This document shows positions 1 through 10,600 of a stretch of 64,000 nucleotides of DNA, one piece after another (the first letter of the stretch is position 1; each line of letters begins with the position of its first letter). The position numbers and the translations under genes are program-made. The DNA comes from Psococerastis gibbosa. Its lineage: Eukaryota; Arthropoda; Insecta; Psocodea; Psocidae. A model generated the notes under the pieces. The model did not search any database, was not told where the DNA came from, and saw only the letters and a list, made by a program, of their open reading frames with translations. The stretch spans positions 21,818,855 to 21,882,854 of the forward strand of contig OZ020491.1 in the NCBI GenBank assembly GCA_963971405.1, read 5' to 3'.

Positions 1-2729
1 CTTTATTACAGCAAAACTGTCAATTATATCGTCATAATTTAACGCTGCCACTATGTCGTGATTTATATTCAGCATTGAAAGATGGCTAAGCCGAGCTTCA
101 GAAGAACTGGTGCGACGAGGATTTTTTATGTGTTTTAGTACGGAAAAAGATCGCTCGCTGCTTATGTTGCCACTCATTATAACTAAGTACATCTTCAAAA
201 GTACTTCTACATTGGGAAAGCTATCAGCTACTCCTCTTTCTAAAATCAAATTGTACATGAACCGTTCAAAACTGATACGTTTTTCTTCGATTATATTGTT
301 TTTTTGTGCATCATCTATCACAAATAATTTCACAAACTCACGAAACTGTACTAGCTCGAAGTACAAGTTACCGTCCAAGTCACCTGTGTAACAACTCACC
401 AGGTTCTCTGCCCTAGTTTTCAAATCATCAGGGCTTATTTTTTCTAAATATTGTAAAAATCCAAATTTCCTATTTATGTCTTCATATGCTGAAATTCTCC
501 GATCCAATGATTGCATAAACTGGTCAATTATGGGAATGAAACTTTCGATTCGGAATTTCTCGCTATGACTGAATTCAGCTTCCTCAGTTTTCCCATAATC
601 CAAAGGATTTAGCCTCACATTTCGGATCCGCTTCCGCAAAGTTTCCGATTTATAAGAATTGTGCCCACACAATTCAACACCCTTTTTCTCATATTCTTGG
701 AAAGAATCCCTAAATTCCCCAATGAAGATCTTAAGGGACTCCATCACACTGATCGAAGTATTAATGTCGATTCTTGGATTCTGGAGATTGATGTTTACTG
801 CATTCACCCTTGCCAGTATATCGTTCCAAAGAACAGCGTAAATTGCTATCTCCAACGTGGTAATTTGCAAATAGAGTCCACTTGCTTGGACATCTTCTTC
901 GGAGAGATCTTTAAGGACTTCTCGTATTTCGTTATAGCCCAAAACTAGGCTATTAGTAGCTTCCGCTCTTGAGGACCACCGGGTTAAACTGATTCTTTTG
1001 GGCACTGGTATGTTGTGGCCATACTTCTTCGCAGCACTTTTTAGAACATTTGAAAGGACGTTGAACCGAGCTGTGGAACTTGTAAAAAATACATAAATTT
1101 GCTCAAGAAAGCTAAAAAATAATTTCGATTGGGAGCAGGAGTCCATCGCTTTTGTGCCCACTAAGTTGAGGGAATGATTGAAACATGGAACCCATAAAGC
1201 CAAAGGATTCTCATTTAGCACCAAAGTGCGTAGACCACTATATTCTCCACTCATAGCGGAAGCATTGTCATACGACTGCCCACGAATATCTTTCAAATCC
1301 AGGCCGAACTTTTTTAAAACTTTGTTGAGGCCATCAAATAATTCTTTAGCTTTATGGCCTTGGTTTGGCATAAAACTAAGAAATCTTTCCTTTGGTGTGC
1401 TTTCTTCTAGATACCTGACAATCACAGTCATTTGATCTATATGGCCTTCGTCAGTTGTTGAATCTACCGAAACCGAATAATATTTGCAGGCTTTTAAGCG
1501 TTTAATTATTTCATCGCTAACTTTGGTGGACATCAGCGCAATTAATTCTTCGCAAATGTGGGCAGATAGGTAGTTAACGCCGCCACTACCACTGCCACGA
1601 TTTCCATGCTTCTCTAAGTGGCCTACTAAAAACGGATCATATTGTGCAATTAGCTCAAGGACTCCCAAATAATTGCCATTTTTGGTTGATCCCAAAATTT
1701 CGTTGTCCCCTCGAAAGGCAAGTCCTCGTCCAGAAAGAAATATTATGACGGAAATCAATCTGTTTAGAACGTTTCGCCAATAAGCAATGCTCTCCTTCAC
1801 TTGTGTGGCCAACTCACGATCAATACGCATTGCCTCGTTTGAGAGATGCTTAAATTGGCAAACTATTTGCAAATGCGTTACGGTAGTTTCATGTCTTTTC
1901 AAACGCTCAGACGCATGCTTCCAGTCAGCAAACCCTTCAGTTGAAAACTGATTTGCTGATTTGCAGAGCAATTTACAATAAAAGCAGTATAGCTTCCCCG
2001 TACTAGGTGAAAAACATAACCAAGAGCGGCTTATAGACTTGCCTGCCTGAGTTTGACGAAGGAATAAACTTGCATGGCATTTTCTTCTTTTCACTGCATC
2101 TACTTGTCCCAAGCTTTTTTCTTTCAAAATATCTTCATTACAATGCTGAGTTTCCAAATTTCCTTTCTTGATCCAATAGTCGATGTGTTGTTGACTAAGA
2201 ACTGCTGGCCACAATCCCACGTCATTTTCTTTGCAAAATCCATCATCAGCAGTATTTTCGGATTCGTCATTGTTATCAATTACTGCCTACAAGTAAAACA
2301 ATTACAGTTGTAATTAATTTTGTAAACAATCCTTTCGGCATGGCCGACTCAAGTTTAGGTAGGTTTAATTCATACAGTAAATTAACAGGAGTCCCCCATT
2401 TTTAATTCCATAAGAATTACTGGGGTGAGTGGGGTCGGTAATTTTTGATTGCGGTCACCTTAATTAAGTAATTAAAGTCAAACTCTTACCTCTTGGGTAG
2501 GGCTAGCAATAACTTGAGAAGATGCAGGAAAATCAGAATCACCACTCATCATTTCAACAAAATTAGAAGTAGAACTAGGAGTAGATGGACCCGTCTCTAT
2601 TTTTGTTACAAAATCCGTTATACGGCGCGTTTTAGATAAAACATCTTGAATTTTGTTTTCTTTATCTGCTGCGATTTTCCGCTTTTCACTGCCGCTTGCA
2701 TATTCGCGTTTTCCCTTGTGACGATCCAT
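1..2729 (-). CDS. hAT transposase, ZMYM/TTF zinc-finger type (3' end beyond window)
   Basis: Two exons encode at least 842 residues with no stop down to base 1, so the C-terminus lies outside the window. Exon 1 is 2490-2729, starting at ATG 2729. A 203-bp GT-AG intron (2287-2489, donor gtaaga, acceptor cttgtag) joins it in phase 0 to exon 2 (2286 to 1). Residues about 145-222 form a TTF-type zinc finger (SPSTGKLYCFYC, then FADWKHASERLKRHE). A DDE-like core follows, with D355 in SVSVDSTTDE and D420 in GQSYDNASAMSG. The C-terminus carries the hAT dimerisation signature SSERSFSVLKHIKNPRR at about 789-805. This is the architecture of ZMYM1-like/hAT5-group transposases, which cut and paste DNA in the nucleus. 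The reading frame is intact, so this is either a recently active autonomous element or a domesticated copy; the associated terminal repeat favours the former. Confidence 0.9.
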
Positions 2730-2834
2730 TATTTCACTACGGAATCAAAAATAAAAATTGTAATAAATTAGTTTTTTCAGAACTCACTAGCCAGAGCCTA
2801 ATTATCTAGTCCACTTGTTCCTATTGCCCTACTT

Positions 2835-3040
2835 AAGATGAAATGTGCAGCCACGTGGTCACCACAAAATCGAATACATTTTATTTTTTATCCCCTTTTG
2901 TATAAAACATCTCAAAATTCCGAATCATGCGTCTTATAATATAACATTTTATGACATATAACATTTTAGACCAATGAATTTTATATTTATAACGTGCTCG
3001 ATTTTGTGGCGACCACGTGGCTGGGCACATTTCGTATTAA
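2835..3040. mobile_element. foldback MITE in the hAT 5' leader
   Basis: The left arm (about 2839-2883, starting GAAATGTGCAGCCACGTGG) and the right arm (about 2990-3036, ending GTGGCTGGGCACATTTC) are near-perfect inverted repeats of about 45 bp. They surround an AT-rich core of about 100 bp. No clear target duplication is visible. It lies between the hAT terminus and the transposase start, so it either inserted into the element or forms part of its promoter. Confidence 0.7.
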
Positions 3041-3515
3041 AATTAATAGGCTTACAAAGTTTTGATGCGTTCTGTGAATTGTGGTAAATGGGCGCAGAAT
3101 ACGAAAAATAAGGACCTTATCTTATAAAGAACAACTATTAGGTACTTCCGCCTCTAATATAAGAATTAACTTATGCTACTTACCTTAACAATATACCAAC
3201 CAGAAAGTGCTGATAAAAGTAGTTTCAATTTAGAAATTTGATTTCAAATTTTCAATTTGTATTTAATGAAGCAAAACAATCGTGGTTTCAGAGCAGGAGT
3301 GGACATACTTCATTTTTTGTTAAATTTTTATCAAAAATGAGTCATTAATGCCACGATGCGTTCGAATTTCCCGCGAAAATTTAAAAAGTTATCTGTTTTG
3401 ATTTTTTTTAATTTTTTCAATTTTTTATTTGTATTTTTTCGTTTTGTGGGGGCCCCATTTTTGTGGGGGCCCTGGGGCCCGGGCCCACAGTGCCCCATAG
3501 CCAAACCCGGCACTG

Positions 3516-3890
3516 AATGTATTGCTGTTATTTCATGTCAGAGAATGTACCTTTGACAAATTTTCGCCTGATGCAAATGAGACTTGTAAATGGTATTGGT
3601 TAGTAACTACATCAATGTAAATAAGGAATAAAATTGAAAATCAACTTGTCTGACAATTTTCTTACTTTTTAGAATCGACACACACTCATCTAAATAATCT
3701 AATCAATTTTATCTAACCTCGTAGCTCCAACCAACCTCCGAGAGAAAAAATTACTTCTGCTGTGATCTTAATAATAAACTTTAATTCAAAACTTCATCGT
3801 CAAATCGATAGGCGGAGTCAACTTAAGGGCGGCCGGCTCCCACCAAATTATGGTTCTGCTGTGGTAAGTGGAAACCAAAGATATAAAATA
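3516..3890. other. intergenic, no gene seen
   Basis: This is AT-rich sequence to the right of the hAT terminus. No coding exon, RNA gene or recognised repeat could be supported. Confidence 0.5.
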
Positions 3891-3892
3891 AA

Positions 3893-4085
3893 AGTCTTCG
3901 ATGGCATAGTGGTAGCTTGTTCATACGTCTACTACATTCTCCACACATCATGCGATCAGTGACCTGTCGTACCTCAACACATGTATTACCTACAGGGGTG
4001 ACTGAAGAAGTTATTCTGATGTTTTCATTGAATTGTTTGTATGCGAATAATCTTTTAAAAAAGAAAACAAAATAAATAAATACAT
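3893..4085 (+). repeat. SINE family 2, copy 1
   Basis: The head GGCATAGTGGTAGC resembles a pol III A box, followed by ACACATCATGCGATC and a body ending in an A-rich tail (aaaaaagaaaacaaaataaataaa). The same order of motifs recurs at 24525-24695 on the plus strand and at about 56395-56560 on the minus strand, which defines a dispersed family. The tRNA-derived origin is inferred from the A-box-like head; the B box is weak. Confidence 0.5.
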
Positions 4086-4770
4086 AGTAGATGGCGCCAA
4101 ACCATGAGCCAGGTAATGCTGATAGCGGCAAAGGTGTTCAAAGGAAATTTGACTGAGTTTGTCGGGTTCCAACATAAACAAAAAAACAAATAACGGCAAA
4201 TTAAGAACAAATCAGTAAGCCGGGATGACAGCAGAACAGACGCAATAAGTTCGGCGCACTTGACCGAGCAATCTTTTAATATCGTACCTTTATTATGACT
4301 GTAATTGAACGGGATAGAAGCCAACGTGAACAAGTGCAGTCAGGTCATTTTGAGAAAAATGCATTTGAAGTTTGAAGATCTGTAACTTTTCGTCGGTGGA
4401 CGTCATGACATCCTATACATCTGATTCTCCACACACTTGACTGTTATGCTAGCATGCGGGGATCCCAAAAAAGTTGGGCATTCCTAATTTTTTTATAATT
4501 ATATTGTATATAGGCCTAGGTTGTGACGAGAACCTCCAACCTCCAGTCACAACTTTATGCCGCTTAATTGTTTACGCTGCGGGTGGCCATCTTATCCGTC
4601 TGGTGGAAACCAACGGGTACTGCAGCATTGGGAAATAGAAATTAGGAAAACCTTCTCTCACTTAAGGCGAGCTTAGAAGTAGGTAACCCGGCTCATTACT
4701 GAATTTCAGAAAACCAAAATACAAAATGAAAAAATCACATTATTTATATTTGTTACAATATACCTACTAC

Positions 4771-5060
4771 AGGTATTTTGCTCCGCGACAAAAAAAAACT
4801 TCTTGGCAGGGGGATATGGCAATTTTATTGATCCCAGATCTGAGCTTCAATAATTGAGACGATCGGAGGGGGAAAACCCTTACAACAGTAAAAATTAAAA
4901 AAATCCCTCTACAACAGGTATTTTGCTCCGACAAAAAAAAAACTTCTTGTCAGGAGGATATTACAATTTTCTTGATCCCAGATCTGAGCTTCAATAATTG
5001 AGACGATCGGAGGGCGAAAAGCCTTACAACAGTAAAAATTTAAAAATCCCTTTCGCCTCT
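4771..5060. repeat. 145-bp tandem duplication
   Basis: The block beginning GGTATTTTGCTCCG occurs at about 4771 and again at about 4916. The two copies match through GATCCCAGATCTGAGCTTC and TTACAACAGTAAAAATT with few differences. The copies are directly adjacent. No coding potential is seen. Confidence 0.85.
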
Positions 5061-5105
5061 GGCCAATCAGGTGTAGGGAGATTCCATAAAACTGGCCTGA
5101 TCAAT
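5041..5105 (+). repeat. dispersed repeat (CCCTTTCGCCTCTGGCC), copy 1
   Basis: The stretch AATCCCTTTCGCCTCTGGCC followed by aatcaggtgtagggaga recurs in inverted orientation at 7880-7965 inside the last intron of the ZCCHC8-like gene. It directly follows the 145-bp duplication. Confidence 0.6.
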
Positions 5106-6645
5106 TTCACTTTAAATGGTCGCCATCTTGAAATCTTTGATTTGTCTCAAAATGTTATTTACCATTATCTTAGATAAAACTACGGGCTTTCAATCAAATG
5201 TTATTCTATACATCTAGGACAAATGTTAACTGAGATATGAATTTTTTAAGTTTTTGATCGGCCGCAATCTTGAAACGGTTTTACGATCGATATTTCTCGT
5301 GCAAAAAACGCGTAGTGGCCGATAGGGGTACTCCGACTTGCTCTAAATGAAATTCCTACCCTTAATTTATAAAACATTGTTTTGAACGTATTATTCTAGA
5401 ATGTTCACCCTACGATACTCACACAGTACAGTATAATTTAAAGACTGAAGACTACATACAGACCATGCTATATTTTATAAATACTTCTTTCTTTGTATCA
5501 GCAGCAATTCATTGCAAGTGCCTTCCTAACTAATAAACCTAATCCCCCACTCGTTTTTTCCTTCCTTCTGATTCTAAAAAACAAAACACACACCCTCCAA
5601 TAGATCATCCCTTTTTTCCTAATAGTAATATAGAATAATAATTAATATAAATTCAGGAAACAATACAAAACATACAGGGTTAACATGAAAACAAGACTTT
5701 ATAGTCTTATTATTCGCCTTTTGGTTTTTCAATAGTCGTCTTTCAATTCAATTTCAAAAAGTATTGAACTAGTATTTTGTGGATATTGGCCCAGATTACA
5801 CACTAATATTTATTGGTACCCTATTCTAGTGTGTAATCGAGGGGATTTGGTAAATTGCGGCAATATTAAATATTTAAAAAAATACTATAACATTTACGAG
5901 CATGTTCAATTTTACTCAATCGATTGAAGTATTATTGCCAAGATTCCTAAAATTCTATTAGGAATACAGAGTAATGTTGTTGTTTTCCATTAATTCCTCT
6001 GAACAACAAACTATTTAAGTTATCTATTGTTTTCTGCCAATGTTTAAGATAAAAGAATTTTCATTGTGACCTAATTTGCAAGGCTTGTTTTCAATCAGTT
6101 TGCCTGATTTTCTTCAAAGGCGAATATTATATTTTAATAGTAAAGAGCGAAGAGCTGAAAATTGACGACCGCGTTATTATTTTGATTTAAAAAAAAAAAA
6201 AACGTTGAAATTTTCTCTGAAATTAAGAATATGAATTATGAAATTTTAGATAGCGTCGGAAGTTTTATAAAACTAAAGCGGGTTTCATTACCTTTTGTTA
6301 TGTAACCTTATAACCTGCAGCGAGCCTACCATGCCGTTCAAAAGAATAACTGAACTTGACAACATGACAATTTCAGAATCCAGTGTGCTGCTGCTCTAGA
6401 ATTGTTCTGTTAACATTTTAAAACCGCAGGTTAAGTTATTATTAAACGTCAACCACCGAGACGAGACCTTATTAGGGCGACCAATTATGTTAGACCTAAG
6501 ATTATTCTATGCCGTGATGGTGTTCACTATTCCAAAGGATGGGAATGTTCGTTGTATTGTTATCATTATTATTATTATTATTATCTAAAATTGGTTTAGC
6601 CAACACATCGAAAACAAACCTCGTAGATTTAGAAAAACACCTCAC
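5106..6645. other. AT-rich intergenic stretch with one hairpin
   Basis: No gene is seen. A perfect 12-bp inverted repeat (GATTACACACTA at 5794-5805 and TAGTGTGTAATC at 5827-5838, 21-nt loop) could form a hairpin. An ATT trinucleotide run lies near 6566-6585. Confidence 0.5.
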
Positions 6646-6649
6646 CCTC

Positions 6650-6796
6650 CAGCAGCCTGATCGGGGCGTTTATAATACCGATATTTATTTAATCCACTGG
6701 TAAACCAGATAATTTTATAATGGAAAATGCTATTCAAAATTTGTTTGTTTACCGTTATAATCCTAGGGTATTATAAACGTCTCGATCAGACTGCAG
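6650..6796. mobile_element. 'CAG' MITE, copy A
   Basis: The termini CAGCAGCCTGATCGGGGCG and CTCGATCAGACTGCAG are inverted. The interior carries GATAATTTTATAATGG, ATTCAAAATTTGTTTGTTTA and near-palindromic TTATTTAAT/ATCCTAGGGTATTA arms, as in the other copies of this family (6792-7352, 42276-42443, 59641-59969). Confidence 0.75.
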
Positions 6797-7352
6797 CAGG
6801 CTGATCATGGCGATTATAATATTTATTTTATCCCCTGGTATTAGAAATGTAAACAAGATAATTTTATAATGGAAAGTGCCATTCAAAATTTGTTTGTTTA
6901 GATTTTTAATACCAGGGGATTAAGGCTGTGTTCAAAATGTTTTGTAAACAAGAAATTTTGCTGATTTTTTTTGACGAAAATAATTTATTGCTCATTCCAC
7001 AGATACAAAGATAACAAAGTGAACAGATAAAAAAACTCATAAAAAATCCAAGTTATCGCTGGAAGTTTATATTTTCTGAACTGAAATATTATTACCTTAA
7101 AAAAATTGGATAAAGAGCCTTAAACCCATTTTGTAGCACAGTTGTAAATCTGTAAGGAAAATAGACAGCTTTCACAGAAAGCTCGTATTTTTTAAGATTT
7201 TTCCATCTGTTCTCTTTTACATCTTTGTGGCTGTGGAACGCGCAATTAATTAATTTCGTCCAAAAAGTAAGATAATTTCTTGTTTATAAAACATTTTGAA
7301 CACTTAGGCTAAAATAAATACCGGTATTATAATCGCTATGATCAGGCTGCAG
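6792..7352. mobile_element. 'CAG' MITE, copy B, split by a TTAA MITE
   Basis: The left part (6792-6919, CTGCAGCAGGCTGATCATGG and on) and the right part (7314-7352, ATAAATACCGGTATTATAATCG to GATCAGGCTGCAG) together make one family member. In the uninterrupted right half at 44026-44085 the same place reads aggggattgaataaatacc. Here the GGATTAA point is opened and 390 bp of another element (6920-7313) sits in it. Confidence 0.85.
6920..7313. mobile_element. TTAA-flanked MITE, copy 1
   Basis: It is bounded by TTAA (6920-6923) and a mutated TAAA (7310-7313). Terminal inverted repeats are GGCTGTGTTCAAAATGTTTT and AAAACATTTTGAACACTTAG. A second copy in the opposite orientation lies at 22371-22763 with TTAA on both sides. 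TTAA target choice is typical of piggyBac and some Kolobok elements; no transposase is present, so the superfamily is an inference. Confidence 0.85.
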
Positions 7353-7406
7353 GTACATTGCAGAGCCTAAACTTTGAGCATCTCCGATATGCTCATCATG
7401 CAGTCG

Positions 7407-7685
7407 TTAATTATTCTCTTTCTCTCTGTATTCTCGGATCCTTGCAATAGATCCCACCATTTTCTCATAAGTACCAGTAGAATCAGGAAGGTTCTCGTAA
7501 TTGATAACGTCACTGACAGCAGTCGCAAACTTGTCTCTGTCGGGAAGCTTATTGAAAGGCGAGTAACTCGACAATATCGGAGTACCCAAGTTCACCTGAA
7601 CGGGTTTTATGGCTGAGACTTTCGGAGTTGCAGGTAAGGCCACAGTTGGGGAATTGATTGCGTCGTTTGACGTCACCGATTCATT
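7407..7685 (-). CDS. ZCCHC8: ZCCHC8-like exon 4 (C-terminus)
   Basis: 279 nt including the TAA stop, phase 0 from acceptor attgcag|AAT. It encodes 92 residues ending in the conserved family tail (LGTPILSSYSPFNKLPDRDK and following). Confidence 0.9.
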   Translation of the reverse strand, partial: NESVTSNDAINSPTVALPATPKVSAIKPVQVNLGTPILSSYSPFNKLPDRDKFATAVSDVINYENLPDSTGTYEKMVGSIARIREYREKENN

Positions 7686-10600
7686 CTGCAATAATATGAC
7701 AATAATTCAAGTTGATGTTTAGTCTCCCAAAATTGAAGCTTAATTTTTAGTTTTTGAGGTGACAATAAGTCGATGAACGCTGGCTGGAACACAGCGCATG
7801 CGCGAAAATTTTTCCTTAAATCCTGCCTGATGACGTTATAAGGTCTTAGTTTAGTTTAGCCCCCGCCTTCATTCTGAAACTTTACGCCTCTGGGTAGCGT
7901 AGAGGAAACGCAGGGTCTGCGGAGTCTCCCTACACCCGATCGGCCAGAGCCGAAAGGGATTTTTTTTTGTGCGTTTGTAATGGAAGAGCATGGCAGGAAA
8001 TAACCGCACCTCCATTCTCATGTTTTCTTTGATTGCCAACGGCCTTACTATGTTGAATCCATGAGAGCAGAGCATATTTCAAACTGCGACAAACTTGGTA
8101 ATGTGCAAAGCGATGGCAGGGGAAGATAGATAGAATCCCGCCAAGTCCTTTTACTTAGGCGCCCATTCCACCGACCTGCTAGTGCTAAAAACAAATACGG
8201 TGACGTGGTAGCAGACATTCAAGACTTAGGTGGCGTTTCCACCGACCTGGCATTGCAGAATGCAAATGAAATTGACGGAAATTAGAATTTTTCTTTTTAT
8301 AGAAATCTATTAAAATGTTTGTACTTAACATATCCCATGACGCCATTTTTTAATTTTAGTTTGTTTGTGATTTTACTGTATTATCATTGATCAATTTTAA
8401 CTATGGCATAGAGGAAAATAAACATTTCCGTCAATTCTGCAATGCGAGGTCGGTGGAAACCCCGTCTAAGTCTTGAATGTCTGCTACCACGTCACCGTTT
8501 TTGTAAATAGCCCTAGCCGGTCGGTGGAATGGGCGCCTTATCCTCTAATTTCAGTTATTAATGTTTACTTACTGAAGGACCAGCAGGTGAAATGGGATCA
8601 TTATCATTGTCTCCGCTTTCAGAGCTACTATCTTCAAACTTCCGCTTCCGTCGTACATACGATTTCATAGCATTCGGTGCCAGCGATTCCTTCAACTTTT
8701 CTAAACTTTGATCTTCAGAAAATGGAGGGCAATTACATTTTTCAGGTTCCTGAAAATATAATATGAAATAAATAAATATTGACTTTTTGCTCCATTACTA
8801 AGCCGAGCGGAGAAAATATAGCAAATTAACCAACAACCTTTGGAGTCAGAGTCTGTAGTTTCTACAAGGCAATTAATAAGTTATAAGGTATTTTTATTAA
8901 TCAAAAAAACACAATACAATTAATAAATATCAAAGGGTTGGTCAACTCCCCTTTCCCCGAGGTGAAAGTGAAGCCCTTAGGGTGCCTCAAGTTAACAAAC
9001 AGACTCACTCCCCCCGCCAGGCTAAAAGGGTTGCTTAAAGCAGAAATGCTGAATGCAGGCGTTTTTTTTTTTTTTTTTTTTTTTTGCGGTGCCTCCTTAA
9101 GGTAAGGTTCGTTGCGTCGACCTTTGAGATCTATTGCAGCCGCTTAAATGCAGGCGTTAGAAACTAACTATATCAAAAGGGCCACACTAAGTGCAACCTT
9201 ATTTTCTGATTTTTAGGTTCTCACAACCGTTAAGGCAGAAATTCTGGGCTAGCGAGCCAAAACACTCGTTTTCACATCCAATGTAGGGTTTCTCTCGTGA
9301 CTTCGTGGAAACGAAACATAATGTGTAGAGTACCGTAGTAAATTAAACGACTTTTGCACAAAAATATATATATAATTAAAATTCTATAAAGAAAGCATTG
9401 TTTAATGGTTGTAATCTGATAAATGACATAACTTTCATACATCCCTCCCCACTCCTCGACCTGGCTGCCACTGTTCCCCTCCTCCCTCCCATCCCATTCG
9501 TTTAAAGCTTAACGTTAGGTAGAAACTTGTTAAACTGATGATGGTGAAACACCGAAACAGCTGTAACTGAATTTTAATTTTAATGGAGTTCTTGCGTAGT
9601 GACGTCACAGTAAGAGGGCGGAGCTAACAGCGCATGCGTGATTGCCAAAATAATGTAAACAAAATCAGCTGTTCGGCCATTGGAGGATATGAAATGCATT
9701 GAGCGCTATTGATTTTTATAGTTTTAAGTTGTTATTATTCATATTTCTAGCGTTATGGTCAAGCATTGCTGCTATGGCTTGTGTAATAGTGATAGCCTAC
9801 ACCAGGACAGAACACATATGAGAGAGGTCCGAATTATATCGTTCCCCAAGCCACTGGAAAAAATTAAGAAATGCAAGTGGAGGGTGCATCTTTGTGGCAG
9901 AACGAAGTCCACAATATTTAAAGTTACAAAATACACATATACAGTATATGCATGGCCGTACCCAGGAGGTGGCCCATGGGGTCCGCACCCCCCCCCCCCC
10001 CCGAAATAAATTTCTGCAGGTAAACCTGTATGGTTTGACGAATTTATCCATTAATTCATTAATAAATTACATAAAAAAATGTTTGGACCCCCCCCCCCCC
10101 GAAATCATAACCTGGGAACAGCCTTGTATATATGTTCAAAACATTTAGTGGATCCTAGTGGGCCAACAAAAGATTTTCCAGATCCAATTGGACAGTCGAT
10201 TGAGATCATGGCCGTAGCCAAGGGGGAGTTCAACCTCCTCCTCCTCCTCCCCCCCCCCCCCCCCCCCCGGTGATGAAATGGCTTCATACTAAATAGAATC
10301 GGATTTTAAGAGGAAAATATAAACTACTATGTAATATCCTATTACATTTCTGAACCCCCCCCCCCCCCCCCCGAAAAATCCTGGCTACAGCCTTGATTGG
10401 GATCAATAATGTATATTAATATATATCGTCGTTACTTTCCAGTGGCCATGGCCGTGCCCAGGTGGGTGGTCCATGGGGTCCGGACCCCCCCCCCCCCCGA
10501 AATAATTTTTTTATGTAAACCTGTGTTGCTTGATGACCATTAATTAAATAATAAATTACGTTAAAAAAAATTGGACCCCCCCGAAAAATCCTGGCTACGG

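Larger units (their letters stand above)
1..3515 (-). mobile_element. autonomous hAT transposon, right part (5' end at 3515)
   Basis: Read on the minus strand, the element begins at 3515 with CAGTGCCGGGTTTGGC, followed by a G/C-rich stretch with repeated GGGCCC blocks. This is the style of the terminal repeats of hAT elements with ZMYM-like transposases (CAGTG start, GGGGCCC-rich). The 8 bp just outside (3516-3523, aatgtatt) would be the target duplication, but its partner and the other terminus lie left of base 1. About 785 bp separate the terminus from the transposase ATG at 2729. That leader contains the foldback element at 2835-3040. Confidence 0.75.

Noticed and set aside
1-2286. Several short plus-strand open frames
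   Set aside because: They are shadows of the long minus-strand hAT transposase frame.
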